Assembly: GCF_002155685.1 (NCBI RefSeq)
Contig: NZ_MUYK01000002.1
Location: 62,001-126,000, forward strand
Direction of reading: 5' to 3'
Origin: Erythrobacter colymbi
Lineage (GTDB): Bacteria > Pseudomonadota > Alphaproteobacteria > Sphingomonadales > Sphingomonadaceae
DNA length: 64,000 bases
Position numbers and translations under genes: made by a program. Every line of letters begins with the position of its first letter. The stretch's first letter is position 1. The notes under the pieces were generated by a model. The model was not told where the DNA came from and searched no databases. It saw only the letters and a program-made list of their open reading frames with translations. Below are positions 33,977 through 42,877 of this stretch, one piece after another.

Positions 33977-35851
33977 ATGAAATCTCTGCCCCTGCTTTTG
34001 AAGCCCTCGCTCGCCGCGCTGGCGGTTGCCATGCTGGCCGTGCCCGCTGCCGCCGAAACTGCCGCGCCCGAGGCTGCCCCCGCTGCCGCCGAGGCCGATC
34101 TGCCATTCCCGCTGACCGCCGAGGGCGCCGCGCAATTCGTCGCCGCGGCGGAGAAGGACATGTTCGACTACACGGTCGAAGCGAGCCAGGTGAACTGGGT
34201 CAACAACACCTACATCACCGATGATACCGACGCGATGGCCGCACGGATCAACGCCGTCGGCACCGAGAAGAGCGTGAAATACGCGCTGCTTTCGGCCCGC
34301 TATGCCGCGATCCCCGGGCTCGACGCCGATGTCGCGCGCAAGCTCAACATCATGCGCAATGGCCTCGTCCTGCCCGCGCCGACCACGCCGGGCGCCGCGA
34401 CCGAGCTGAACGAGATCGCGACCCGCCTCAACAGCCAGTACGGCAAGGGCAAGGGCACCCTCAACGGCAAGCCGATCAACGGCAGCGACATCGAGGCCGA
34501 GATGGGCAACCCGGAGCGCACCCCGGCCGAGCTCAAGGAAATGTGGACCAGCTGGCACGACAATGTCGGCGCGCCGATGAAGGACGATTACGCCAAGCTC
34601 GTCGGCATCGCCAATGCCGGTGCCAAGGAGCTGGGCTTCGACAACGTCGGGGCGATGTGGCGTTCGGGCTATGACATGAGCCCGGAAGAATTCACCGCCA
34701 TGACCGAGCGTCTGTGGGAAGAGACCAAGCCGCTCTACATCGCGCTCCACACCTATGTCCGCGCGCAGCTCAACAAGAAGTATGGCGATGCGGTGCAGCC
34801 GCGCACCGGCCCGATCCGGGCTGACCTCCTCGGCAACATGTGGGCGCAGGAATGGGGTAATATCTACCCGCTCGTCGCGCCTGCCGGCGCGGGCGATGTC
34901 GGTTATGACATCGGCGAGCTGCTCGCGGCCAAGGGCAAGGGCCCGCTCGACATGGTCAAGTACGGCGAGGGCTTCTACTCCTCGCTCGGTTTCAAGCCGC
35001 TGCCCGAGACTTTCTGGCAGCGCTCGCAATTCACCAAGCCCGCCGACCGCGAGGTGGTGTGCCATGCGAGCGCCTGGGATATCGACAACAAGGACGATAT
35101 CCGCATCAAGATGTGCATCAAGGTGAATGCGGACGACTTCATCACGATCCACCACGAACTCGGCCACAACTACTACCAGCGCGCCTATAACGCGCGGCCC
35201 TTCACCTATCTGAACGGCGCAAATGACGGCTTCCACGAGGCGATCGGCGATTTCATCGCGCTTTCGATCACGCCCGAATATCTCGTCCAGATCGGCCTGC
35301 TCGACCGCGCCAACGTGCCGAGCGCCGACAAGGACACCGGCCTCTTGCTGCGTCAGGCGATGGACAAGATCGCGTTCCTCCCCTTCGGCCTGCTGGTCGA
35401 CAAGTGGCGCTGGGGCGTGTTCGACGGGTCGATCACGCCGGACACCTACAACGACGCCTGGGTCAAGCTGAAGCGCGACTATCAGGGCATCGTGCCTCCG
35501 GGTGACCGGCCCGAGACCGCCTTCGATCCGGGTGGCAAGTACCACATCCCGGGCAACACGCCCTATGCGCGCTACTTCCTGGCCCGCATCCTCCAGTTCC
35601 AGTTCTACAAGGCCGCCTGCGATCAGGCCGGCTGGAAGGGGCCGCTCCACCGCTGCTCGTTCTACGGGAACAAGGAAGTGGGCGCGAAGCTCGGCAAGAT
35701 GCTCGACATGGGGGCCTCGAAGCCCTGGCCCGATGCGCTCGAGGCCTTCACCGGCACCCGCGAGATGAGCGCCAAGCCGATGCTCGAATATTTCGCGCCG
35801 CTGATGAAGTGGCTGAAGGAGCAGAACAAGGGCGAGAAGGCGGGCTGGTAG
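33977..35851 (+). CDS. M2 family peptidyl-dipeptidase (ACE-like)
   Basis: This is an exported zinc peptidase of 624 residues homologous to angiotensin-converting enzyme, removing C-terminal dipeptides. The signal peptide is followed by an Ala/Pro/Glu-rich linker to about residue 45. The zinc motif is H393-E-L-G-H397 in HHELGHNYYQ, with the third ligand E421 in GFHEAIGDF, 24 residues on, as in ACE. The chloride/substrate region includes RWGVFDGSI and ends AKPMLEYFAPLMKWLKEQN. It is followed 24 bp later by the retropepsin-like gene. Confidence 0.93.
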   Translation: MKSLPLLLKPSLAALAVAMLAVPAAAETAAPEAAPAAAEADLPFPLTAEGAAQFVAAAEKDMFDYTVEASQVNWVNNTYITDDTDAMAARINAVGTEKSVKYALLSARYAAIPGLDADVARKLNIMRNGLVLPAPTTPGAATELNEIATRLNSQYGKGKGTLNGKPINGSDIEAEMGNPERTPAELKEMWTSWHDNVGAPMKDDYAKLVGIANAGAKELGFDNVGAMWRSGYDMSPEEFTAMTERLWEETKPLYIALHTYVRAQLNKKYGDAVQPRTGPIRADLLGNMWAQEWGNIYPLVAPAGAGDVGYDIGELLAAKGKGPLDMVKYGEGFYSSLGFKPLPETFWQRSQFTKPADREVVCHASAWDIDNKDDIRIKMCIKVNADDFITIHHELGHNYYQRAYNARPFTYLNGANDGFHEAIGDFIALSITPEYLVQIGLLDRANVPSADKDTGLLLRQAMDKIAFLPFGLLVDKWRWGVFDGSITPDTYNDAWVKLKRDYQGIVPPGDRPETAFDPGGKYHIPGNTPYARYFLARILQFQFYKAACDQAGWKGPLHRCSFYGNKEVGAKLGKMLDMGASKPWPDALEAFTGTREMSAKPMLEYFAPLMKWLKEQNKGEKAGW

Positions 35852-35875
35852 GCCAAGGCGGGCGGGGGCACGCTG

Positions 35876-36343
35876 ATGGCCGGGCGCAGGGAGGGGCGTT
35901 CGCCGCCGATGGTGGTGGGCTGGCGCGAGCTCGTCAGCCTCCCCGACCTTGGCCTGTCCGGCATCCCCGCCAAGATCGACACCGGCGCGCGCACCTCCTC
36001 GCTGCATGCCCATGTGCTCGAGGATTTCCAGCGCGAAGGGGAGCGCTTCGTGCGCTTTGCGGTCGACTGGGACGGCCAGCGCCATCTGTGCGAGGCGATC
36101 CATGTCGACGTGCGCGGCATCACCTCGTCGAACGGCGACCAGCAGACCCGCTTTGTCATAAAGACGCCGCTCTCCATCGGTAATGTCACCTTCCGGGCGG
36201 AGATCAGCCTGGCGGACCGTTCCCAGATGCAATTCCCGATGCTGATCGGGCGCACCGCGCTCCGGCGGCGGATGGTGGTGGATAGCGGACATTCGTGGCT
36301 GCAATCACCCGCGATAGCGCATATGGGGCGCGTCCGCCGGTAG
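35876..36343 (+). CDS. Retropepsin-like putative ATP-dependent zinc protease (RimK-associated)
   Basis: This is a 155-residue protein with the aspartic-protease-like motif [13 protein letters not shown], then VIKTPLSIG, and a final [21 protein letters not shown], the pattern of the family often called ATP-dependent zinc protease that accompanies RimK-type ligases. The single DTG implies it acts as a dimer. Evidence for ATP or zinc dependence is thin in the family. It lies 73 bp before a rimK homologue on the same strand. Confidence 0.82.
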   Translation: MAGRREGRSPPMVVGWRELVSLPDLGLSGIPAKIDTGARTSSLHAHVLEDFQREGERFVRFAVDWDGQRHLCEAIHVDVRGITSSNGDQQTRFVIKTPLSIGNVTFRAEISLADRSQMQFPMLIGRTALRRRMVVDSGHSWLQSPAIAHMGRVRR

Positions 36344-36416
36344 AGCGCTTTCTGGCCGGGTGTCGTCAGGAAAGCGCGCCAAACTAGGGTTCAAGACCGG
36401 TCTTGAAAGGGTCTGC

Positions 36417-37322
36417 ATGAAAATCGCGATGCTGGCGCGCAACGCCAACCTCTATTCGCACCGGCGCCTGAAGGAAGCCGCCGAGGCGCGGGGGCACACG
36501 CTCGACATCCTCAACACGCTGCGCTGCACGGTGCATATCGCCAGCCACCGCCCGCAGGTGTTCTACAACGGCGCGCCGATCCAGGCCTATGACGCGGTGA
36601 TCCCGCGCATCGGGGCCTCGATCACCAACTATGGCCTTGCCATCCTGCGCCAGTTCGAGATGGCCGGGATCTGGTCGTTGAACGAGAGCGTCGCGATCGG
36701 GCGCAGCCGCGACAAGCTGCGGTCCCTGCAGATCCTCGCCAAGCACGGGCTCGGCCTGCCGCTCACCGCCTATGCCAATGATCCCAAGCAGGCCGAGGAG
36801 ATCATCCGCGCGGTGAAGGGCCCGCCGGTGGTGATCAAGCTGATCGAGGGGACGCAGGGCATCGGCGTGGTGCTTGCCGAGACGATGAGCAGCGCCAAGT
36901 CGGTGATCGAGGCCTTCCGCGGGGCCAACGTCAACATCCTCGTGCAGGAGTTCATCAAGGAAGCCGGCGGCACCGATATCCGCGCGCTGGTGGTGGGCGG
37001 CAAGGTGGTCGCGGCGATGAAGCGCACCGGGGCGGCGGACGAGTTCCGCTCCAACCTCCACCGCGGCGGCCGGGCCGAGGTGATCAAGATCACCCCCGAG
37101 GAGCGCTCCACCGCGGTGCGGGCGGCCAAGCGCATGGGGCTGAACGTGTGCGGGGTCGATATGCTGCGGAGCAATCACGGCCCGGTCATCATGGAGGTCA
37201 ATTCCTCCCCCGGCCTCGAAGGGATCGAGAGCGCGACGGGCAAGGACATCGCCGGCCAGATCATCGATTTCATCGCCGCCAACGCCAAGGGCGGGACGAC
37301 CAAGACCAAGGGGCGGGGCTGA
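36417..37322 (+). CDS. rimK: RimK family ATP-grasp ligase
   Basis: This is a 301-residue ATP-grasp enzyme. In E. coli RimK adds glutamates to ribosomal protein S6. The RimK N-terminal part ([20 protein letters not shown]) is followed by the ATP-grasp core: [41 protein letters not shown] and the metal site [15 protein letters not shown]. The S6 gene in this window (41344) ends in [10 protein letters not shown], with no obvious Glu-Glu C-terminus, so the target may differ. ATG 36417 is chosen over 36360. A parS-like site lies seven bases after the stop. Confidence 0.9.
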   Translation: MKIAMLARNANLYSHRRLKEAAEARGHTLDILNTLRCTVHIASHRPQVFYNGAPIQAYDAVIPRIGASITNYGLAILRQFEMAGIWSLNESVAIGRSRDKLRSLQILAKHGLGLPLTAYANDPKQAEEIIRAVKGPPVVIKLIEGTQGIGVVLAETMSSAKSVIEAFRGANVNILVQEFIKEAGGTDIRALVVGGKVVAAMKRTGAADEFRSNLHRGGRAEVIKITPEERSTAVRAAKRMGLNVCGVDMLRSNHGPVIMEVNSSPGLEGIESATGKDIAGQIIDFIAANAKGGTTKTKGRG

Positions 37323-37329
37323 CCTGCGC

Positions 37330-37345
37330 TGTTTCACGTGAAACG
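37330..37345. promoter_or_regulatory. parS: parS-like ParB-binding site
   Basis: TGTTTCACGTGAAACG differs from the consensus parS TGTTTCACGTGAAACA only at the last base; the 14-bp core palindrome GTTTCACGTGAAAC is perfect. It lies in the short space between convergent rimK and an SDR gene, next to a phased GGGGTCT array. Confidence 0.85.
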
Positions 37346-37350
37346 TTCCG

Positions 37351-37417
37351 CCAGACCCCTGCAAGCGCGTGCTGACAGGGGTCTGGAGGGGGTCTGGCGG
37401 GGGTCTAAAGGGGGTCT
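37351..37417. repeat. Phased GGGGTCT array beside parS-like site
   Basis: GGGGTCT occurs at 37378, 37389, 37400 and 37411, exactly 11 bp apart, with one inverted AGACCCC at 37353. The inverted copy and the first direct copy form an 11-bp stem (CCAGACCCCTG/CAGGGGTCTGG) with a 14-base loop, so part may also act as a terminator between the convergent genes. A related array lies at 6778-6813. Confidence 0.75.
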
Positions 37418-37435
37418 GGACGACGTTAGCGCCCG

Positions 37436-38203
37436 TCAGGCATTGCGCGCCATCAACCCACCATCGACCGGGATCGCCACCCCGGTGATGTAGCTCGCCG
37501 CCGGGAGGACCAGCGATAGCGTGATATGCGCGACCTCCTCGGGCTCCCCGTAGCGCCTGAGGGCGGTGCGGCGCTTGGCGAATATGGTCTTGTGCTCCTC
37601 GGCCACGGCATCGGTCATCGCGGTTCGGATCGGCCCCGGGCAGATGCAGTTGACCGTGATCCCCTCCGGCCCAAGATCGACCGCGAGGCCGCGCGTCAGC
37701 CCGATCACCCCGGTCTTGGCCGCCACATAGGGCGTATCGCCCGGCGTCGCGCCGAGCCCTTCGGTCGAGGCGATGTTGACGATCCGCGGCGCGTCGCTCT
37801 GCCTGAGCCAGGGCAGGCTCGCGCGGACCATGCGCTGGTGCGCGGTCAGCATCACGCCGAGCGCGCGGTGCCACACCTCTTCGTAGCCGGGATCGTCGAG
37901 AGCGCAGGAGCTCGATACGCCCGCATTGTTCACCAGAATGTCGATGCCCCCGAAGTCGGCGGCGATCTGCCCCACGACACGCACGATCGCCTCGCCATCG
38001 CTCACGTCGAGCGCATAGGCCCGCGCGCCGCCGCCACATTCGGCCGCCACTGCTGCGCAGGCGGCAGGATCGAGGTCGATGACGGCGACCTTCGCCCCTT
38101 CCGCTGCGAAGAGCTGCGCGGTCGCGCGGCCCATGCCGCTCGCCGCCCCGGTGACGATCGCGACTCGTCCGGCAATCGAGCGCGAGGGGGAGGGGTGGGG
38201 CAT
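37436..38203 (-). CDS. SDR family oxidoreductase
   Basis: This is a 255-residue short-chain dehydrogenase. The cofactor motif is TGAASGMGRAT with a following VIDLD, which favours NAD over NADP. NNAG is present. The catalytic part reads NIAST...YVAAK (Ser, Tyr, Lys). The C-terminus GVAIPVDGGLMARNA is typical. Substrate unknown. Transcribed alone; its 3' end faces rimK across the parS-like site. Confidence 0.87.
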   Translation of the reverse strand: MPHPSPSRSIAGRVAIVTGAASGMGRATAQLFAAEGAKVAVIDLDPAACAAVAAECGGGARAYALDVSDGEAIVRVVGQIAADFGGIDILVNNAGVSSSCALDDPGYEEVWHRALGVMLTAHQRMVRASLPWLRQSDAPRIVNIASTEGLGATPGDTPYVAAKTGVIGLTRGLAVDLGPEGITVNCICPGPIRTAMTDAVAEEHKTIFAKRRTALRRYGEPEEVAHITLSLVLPAASYITGVAIPVDGGLMARNA

Positions 38204-38377
38204 GGCATGGTCTCCGGCGTTGGGTCTGCGGTATGGCTAGCGCAGCGGCGCGACGCGGTCATCTTCCCCGAAATGGTGAGGATCATCGCGCCCACGCCAA
38301 GGAAATGGCCAAAATATCCAAGTGTCGCGCGGAAAATCGGCTATGAGACGTGCACGGGTCGCGACCGGAGGAAGCCG

Positions 38378-38866
38378 ATGAATACGCGTCCCGCCCTTTC
38401 GCTCTCGCTGCTGAGCCTTGCCGGCATCGCCCTTGCCACCGCCGTCCCGGCCGCTGCCGAGGATGCCAAGGTCGCCAGCCGCCTCGACCGCGAGGGCATT
38501 AAATACACCGTCGACGGTGACGGCGATTACAAGATCACCTTCAATTACTCGAAGGAAGGCCGCACCCAGCTGGTGTTCGTCTCGGGCACGACGCAGGAAG
38601 TATCGGGGCTGACGGTGCGCGAAGTCTTCTCGCCCGCCGGCCGCATCGAGGCGGACGGGATCGGCGGCAAGGCCGCGCTCGAATTGCTTGAGGCCTCCTC
38701 GCAAATGAAGCTCGGCAGCTGGGAAATCCGCGGCGACGTGCTCTACTTTGTGATCAAGGTGCTCGACAGCGCCTCGTCGAGCGAATTGTCGAGCATGCTC
38801 GACATCGCCGCCGAAACGGCCGATGACAAGGAAATCGAGCTCTCGGGCGACAAGGACGAGCTGTAA
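38378..38866 (+). CDS. Periplasmic protein, unknown (possibly YbjN-like)
   Basis: This is a 162-residue exported protein. A signal peptide ends at about residue 27 (AVPAAAED). The mature part starts VASRLDREGIKYTVDGDGDYKITFNY, then alternates strands and helices in a way that recalls YbjN-type proteins; this is a weak, fold-level impression. GGAGG lies six bases before the ATG. It is divergent from the SDR gene and followed by a hairpin. Confidence 0.75.
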   Translation: MNTRPALSLSLLSLAGIALATAVPAAAEDAKVASRLDREGIKYTVDGDGDYKITFNYSKEGRTQLVFVSGTTQEVSGLTVREVFSPAGRIEADGIGGKAALELLEASSQMKLGSWEIRGDVLYFVIKVLDSASSSELSSMLDIAAETADDKEIELSGDKDEL

Positions 38867-38898
38867 GGTTCGTCCCGTCACGGAGCGGGATTGTAAGA

Positions 38899-38924
38899 GG
38901 GGCGGCGTGGGGGCCCGCCGCCCT
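38899..38924. terminator. Hairpin between convergent genes
   Basis: The stem GGGCGGCG/CGCCGCCC with a short loop lies 33 bases after the periplasmic-protein stop and six bases before the convergent AMP nucleosidase stop. It could serve both. Confidence 0.65.
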
Positions 38925-38929
38925 TCGCC

Positions 38930-40366
38930 TTACCGGAACGGCGGTTCGTTAAACGCGCGCAGCTTGCGCGAGTGCAAGCGGTCGCCCTCGTCGCGCAGCA
39001 TCGCGCAGGCGACGATGCCCATCTGCAGGTGGGCGGCAATCGCCTCCTCGTAGAACTTGTTGGCCTGCCCCGGCAGCTTGATCTCGCCGTGGAGCGGCTT
39101 GTCCGACACGCACAGCAGCGTCCCGTAGGGCACGCGGAAGCGGTAGCCCTGCGTGGCGATGGTCGCGCTTTCCATGTCGATCGCGATCGCGCGGCTCTGC
39201 GAGAAGCGCCTGGCGCTGGAGGAATAGCGCAGCTCCCAGTTGCGGTCGTCGGTGGTGACGACCGTGCCGGTGCGCATGCGCTGCTTGAGGTTCGCGCCCT
39301 GCACGCCCGCAACCTGCTCGGCGGCGAAGGCCATCGCCTGCTGCACTTCGGCAATCGGCGGGATCGGCACTTCGGGCGGCAGCACCGGATCGAGCACGTG
39401 ATCGTCACGCAGATAGGCGTGAGCGAGCACGAAGTCGCCGATCTTCTGGGTCGAGCGGAGCCCCCCGCAGTGGCCGATCATCAGCCATGCGTGCGGGCGC
39501 AGCACCGCGAGGTGATCGCAGATCGTCTTGGCGTTGGACGGGCCGACGCCGATGTTGACGAGGGTGATCCCGCGCCCGTCCTCGCGGATCAGGTGATAGG
39601 CGGGCATCTGGTGGCGGCGCCAGGCGGTGTCGTTGAGCTGGTCCTGCGCGTGGGTGGTCGGCTCGCGGATGTCGAGCCCCGCCGCACCGGTCAGCGCGAC
39701 ATAGCCGTCCTTGCCGATCTGCGCCGCGCCCCAGTTCACGAATTCATCGACATAGCGGTGATAGTTGGTGAACAGGATGAAGTCCTGGAAATCGCTGACC
39801 TCGCTCCCCGTGTAGTGCTTCAGGCGCGCCAGCGAGTAATCGGTGCGCAGGCCATCGAACAGCGAGAGCGGCATATCGTGGTCGCCGTCGATCTCGATCC
39901 CGTCGGCCAGTTCGTCGCCGATCAGCGCAAGGTCGGTCGACGGGAAGTGCGCCGCGATCTCCTGCGGGGCGATGCCGACCATCGCCGCTCCCGCCTCGCC
40001 GTCGAGGACATAGGGGAAGGGGATTTCCTGGCGCGACCGGGTGACGGTGACATCGACCTCGTATTCGCTGACGATCAGCGCGAGCTGTTCGGTGAGGTAC
40101 TGGGTGAACAGTTCGGGATGGGTGACGGTGGTCGTGTAGGTGCCCGGTGTCTCCAGCCGCCCGAAAGCCCGGCTGCGATCGCGCTGGCCGCCGACGCCGT
40201 TGTAGCGCAGCGTGATCTGCGGATAGGCATATGAGCCGTCAGCGCGCTTGGCGGGTGCGGGCAGGGTTCCGTCGCGCCCGAAGGCGATCACGTCCTCGCG
40301 GAGAGTGCGCACCGCATCGTCGTAATGCCGCTGGAGTTCGGCAAGGATGGTGGGAATGTCGATCAT
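38930..40366 (-). CDS. amn: AMP nucleosidase
   Basis: This encodes AMP nucleosidase, which splits AMP into adenine and ribose 5-phosphate. It has 478 residues. The N-terminal AMP-nucleosidase domain (RYNGVGGQRDRSRAFGRLETPGTY and following) is at 1-170. The phosphorylase-superfamily catalytic domain contains NIGVGPSNAKTICDHLAVLRPHAWLMIGHCGGL and AIAIDMESATIATQGYRFRVP. Full length. Probably a single-gene unit; the rplI terminator lies upstream of it. Confidence 0.93.
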   Translation of the reverse strand: MIDIPTILAELQRHYDDAVRTLREDVIAFGRDGTLPAPAKRADGSYAYPQITLRYNGVGGQRDRSRAFGRLETPGTYTTTVTHPELFTQYLTEQLALIVSEYEVDVTVTRSRQEIPFPYVLDGEAGAAMVGIAPQEIAAHFPSTDLALIGDELADGIEIDGDHDMPLSLFDGLRTDYSLARLKHYTGSEVSDFQDFILFTNYHRYVDEFVNWGAAQIGKDGYVALTGAAGLDIREPTTHAQDQLNDTAWRRHQMPAYHLIREDGRGITLVNIGVGPSNAKTICDHLAVLRPHAWLMIGHCGGLRSTQKIGDFVLAHAYLRDDHVLDPVLPPEVPIPPIAEVQQAMAFAAEQVAGVQGANLKQRMRTGTVVTTDDRNWELRYSSSARRFSQSRAIAIDMESATIATQGYRFRVPYGTLLCVSDKPLHGEIKLPGQANKFYEEAIAAHLQMGIVACAMLRDEGDRLHSRKLRAFNEPPFR

Positions 40367-40433
40367 GGCAGTTGTTCTGCTCCTTTGTTGTTATCGTTGT
40401 ATGGCACTTTTGCCTGTGCGGGGGCTGTTTACA

Positions 40434-40470
40434 AGAAGGGCGCGAAGATCGTGGTGATCTTCGCGCCCTC
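40434..40470 (-). terminator. Rho-independent terminator of the rpsF-rpsR-rplI operon
   Basis: The stem GGGCGCGAAGATC/GATCTTCGCGCCC with a 5-base loop lies 31 bases after the rplI stop, with a T-rich end on the minus strand. Confidence 0.85.
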
Positions 40471-40499
40471 TTATCTTGCGCCGGAAAGGTGCGGGAGGC

Positions 40500-41105
40500 T
40501 TACGCGTCCTCGCCACCTTCGAGCAGTTCGGCCGGGATTTCGCCCGGCTCGAGGCTGGTGTCGATGCGGGTCGCTTCGGCCTGCTCTTCGATCTCGCGCT
40601 GTTCGTCGGCGAACATCTGGGCGAGCACGTCGACGCCTTCGCTCTGCAGCTTGGCTTCGTCGTCCGAACGGGCGACGTTGGCCTTGACGGTCACGCGCAC
40701 TTCGGGGTGCAGGGCGATGGTCACGTCGTGCATGCCGATGGTCTTGATCGGCGCGCCGAGGATGACCATGCGCTTGTCGACCGAGTGGCCCTGATCGGCG
40801 AGGCCGGCGACGATGTCGCGCACGCTCACCGAACCATAGAGCTGGCCGGCGTTCGAAGCGGCGCGGATCAGCACCACTTCTGCGCCAGCGACCTTCTCGC
40901 CCTGGGCTTCGGCATCGGTGCGACGGGCGGCGTTTTCGGCCACCAGACGCTCACGGTTGGCTTCGAAGACCTTCTTGTTGGCTTCGTTGGCACGGAGCGC
41001 CTTCTTCTGCGGCAGCAGGAAGTTGCGCGCATAGCCGTCCTTTACGGTGACGATGTCACCGATCGCGCCGAGCTTCTCGATGCGCTCGAGGAGAATGATA
41101 TCCAT
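40500..41105 (-). CDS. rplI: 50S ribosomal protein L9
   Basis: This encodes L9. The N-domain begins [37 protein letters not shown], a near-perfect family match. A long connecting helix follows, then the C-domain ([33 protein letters not shown]). It has 201 residues, longer than the usual 150, with an extra acidic tail of about 45 residues. It is third in the rpsF-rpsR-rplI operon. Confidence 0.96.
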   Translation of the reverse strand: MDIILLERIEKLGAIGDIVTVKDGYARNFLLPQKKALRANEANKKVFEANRERLVAENAARRTDAEAQGEKVAGAEVVLIRAASNAGQLYGSVSVRDIVAGLADQGHSVDKRMVILGAPIKTIGMHDVTIALHPEVRVTVKANVARSDDEAKLQSEGVDVLAQMFADEQREIEEQAEATRIDTSLEPGEIPAELLEGGEDA

Positions 41106-41119
41106 GTGTCCTTCTCCTC

Positions 41120-41344
41120 TTACTTCACGATGAAGGGCAGCAGGCCGATCTGGCGCGCGCGCTTGATCGCCTGGGCCAGTTCACGCTGCTTCTTCGCCGA
41201 GACGGCGGTGATGCGCGAAGGCACGATCTTGCCACGCTCGGACATGAAGCCCTGAAGCAGGCGCACGTCCTTGTAATCGATCTTGGGGGCGTCCTTGGCC
41301 GCGAACGGGCAGGACTTGCGGCGGCGGAAAAACGGGCGGGCCAT
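41120..41344 (-). CDS. rpsR: 30S ribosomal protein S18
   Basis: This encodes S18, 74 residues, starting [44 protein letters not shown] and ending [17 protein letters not shown] (here [20 protein letters not shown]). It overlaps the rpsF stop by one base (TGATG) and precedes rplI by 14 bases. Confidence 0.97.
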   Translation of the reverse strand: MARPFFRRRKSCPFAAKDAPKIDYKDVRLLQGFMSERGKIVPSRITAVSAKKQRELAQAIKRARQIGLLPFIVK

Positions 41345-41709
41345 CAGTCACGCTCCTCACGGGTTTCGCGACGCTTCCGCTCGCGTTCGTTCTTGCGCAT
41401 CATCACCGAGGGGCCTTCCTCGTGGGCGTCCACGCGGATGGTCATGTAGCGGATGATGTCTTCGTTGATGCGGGTCTGGCGCTCGAGCTCGGCGACAACG
41501 TTGCCCGGGGCATCGATGTTGAGCAGCACGAAGTGCGCCTTGCGGTTACGCTCGATCTTGTAGGCGAGCGACTTCAGGCCCCAGGTTTCGGTCTTGGTGA
41601 CCTTGCCGTTGCCGGCTTCGACGATTTCGGTGGCTTGCGCCGCCAGCGCGTCGACCTGAGCCTGGCTCAGATCCTGACGCGCAAGAAAGACGTGCTCGTA
41701 GAGCGCCAT
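41344..41709 (-). CDS. rpsF: 30S ribosomal protein S6
   Basis: This encodes S6, 121 residues ([22 protein letters not shown], then [26 protein letters not shown] and [17 protein letters not shown]). The C-terminus is basic and arginine-rich ([10 protein letters not shown]) rather than ending in glutamates. The ATG at 41709 follows AAGGACG. It heads the rpsF-rpsR-rplI operon. The 209 bp up to the divergent DUF808 gene must hold its promoter. Confidence 0.96.
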   Translation of the reverse strand: MALYEHVFLARQDLSQAQVDALAAQATEIVEAGNGKVTKTETWGLKSLAYKIERNRKAHFVLLNIDAPGNVVAELERQTRINEDIIRYMTIRVDAHEEGPSVMMRKNERERKRRETREERD

Positions 41710-41918
41710 CTTGCGTCCTTTCACTACCTGCCGATCGCTGGCTGATCCGTTCCGGATGAACGGGGCCCCTCCGGCTTTCTTCGACTTCCGCAAGGGCGCA
41801 TCCCAAGCGAAGCGCGGCCCCTTACAGCTTTGCCGCGCAATTGCAAGTCTTGTCCGCAGGGAACCGGACGGGCAGGCGCGGGGTTTCATTGCTCGAATCG
41901 CAACAGGGGGAATTGTCC

Positions 41919-42866
41919 GTGCCTTCAGGTCTGGTCGCACTGCTCGACGATATTTCGGTCATCGCCAAGGCGGCTTCCGCCTCGATCGACGACGTGGCGG
42001 TGGCCGCCGGGCGCGCGGGCACCAAGACGGCGGGCGTGGTGATCGACGATGCGGCGGTCACCCCGAGCTACGTCACCGGGCTCTCCCCTGCGCGCGAACT
42101 GCCGATCATCTGGAAGATCACCAAGGGCAGCCTCAAGAACAAGCTGGTGTTCCTCTTGCCTGGCGCGCTGCTGCTGTCGGAGTTCCTGCCGGCCGCGATC
42201 GTCTGGCTGCTGCTGCTCGGCGGCTCCTTCCTCGCCTACGAGGGCGCGGAGAAGGTGATGGAGAAGCTGGGCTTCGCCAAGCACGGCGACACGCTGGAGG
42301 ACGAGATCACCGATCCCGTCGCCTTCGAGAACGAGCGTGTGGGCGGGGCGATCCGCACCGACTTCATCCTTTCGGCCGAGATCATGGCGATCGCGCTCAA
42401 CGAGGTCGCCGACGAGACCCTCGTCATGCGCGGTGCGGTGCTGGCGCTGGTTGCGGTCGCGGTGACGGTGGGCGTCTACGGCGTCGTCGGCCTGATCGTG
42501 AAGCTCGACGATATCGGCCTCCACCTCACCAAGCAGGCGAGCAAGGCGGCGCAGAGCTTCGGGCGTTTCCTCCTCGCTTTCGTGCCCAAGCTGCTGGTCG
42601 CCCTGTCGCTGATCGGCACTGTCGCGATGCTGTGGGTCGGCGGGCATATCGTGGTCGACAGCCTCCACAAGCTGGGCTGGGACGGGCTCTATGCCCCGAT
42701 CCACGGCGCCGAACATGCCGTCCACGAGATGGCGGGTGCGGCAGGCGGCGTGCTCGGGTGGCTGACGGCGACGGCGCTCTCCGCCATCGTCGGCCTGGTG
42801 CTCGGCACGATTATCGCGCTCGGCCTGCACAAAGTGCTGGGTGTGGGCGCGGACAAGGCACATTAA
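41919..42866 (+). CDS. DUF808 family membrane protein (YedI-like)
   Basis: This is a 315-residue membrane protein. The start [17 protein letters not shown], then [24 protein letters not shown] and [20 protein letters not shown] are characteristic of DUF808/YedI. About seven membrane helices follow, plus conserved [16 protein letters not shown]. Function unknown. The GTG at 41919 matches the family N-terminus and has a GGGGG upstream; the frame is open for 26 more codons before it. Confidence 0.88.
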   Translation: MPSGLVALLDDISVIAKAASASIDDVAVAAGRAGTKTAGVVIDDAAVTPSYVTGLSPARELPIIWKITKGSLKNKLVFLLPGALLLSEFLPAAIVWLLLLGGSFLAYEGAEKVMEKLGFAKHGDTLEDEITDPVAFENERVGGAIRTDFILSAEIMAIALNEVADETLVMRGAVLALVAVAVTVGVYGVVGLIVKLDDIGLHLTKQASKAAQSFGRFLLAFVPKLLVALSLIGTVAMLWVGGHIVVDSLHKLGWDGLYAPIHGAEHAVHEMAGAAGGVLGWLTATALSAIVGLVLGTIIALGLHKVLGVGADKAH

Positions 42867-42877
42867 GCGCGTCCCCC

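Noticed and set aside
37351..37386. 11-bp stem with 14-base loop as a plain terminator for rimK
   Set aside because: Possible, but it does not explain the exact 11-bp spacing of the further GGGGTCT copies or the matching array at 6778; I kept it as part of the array instead.
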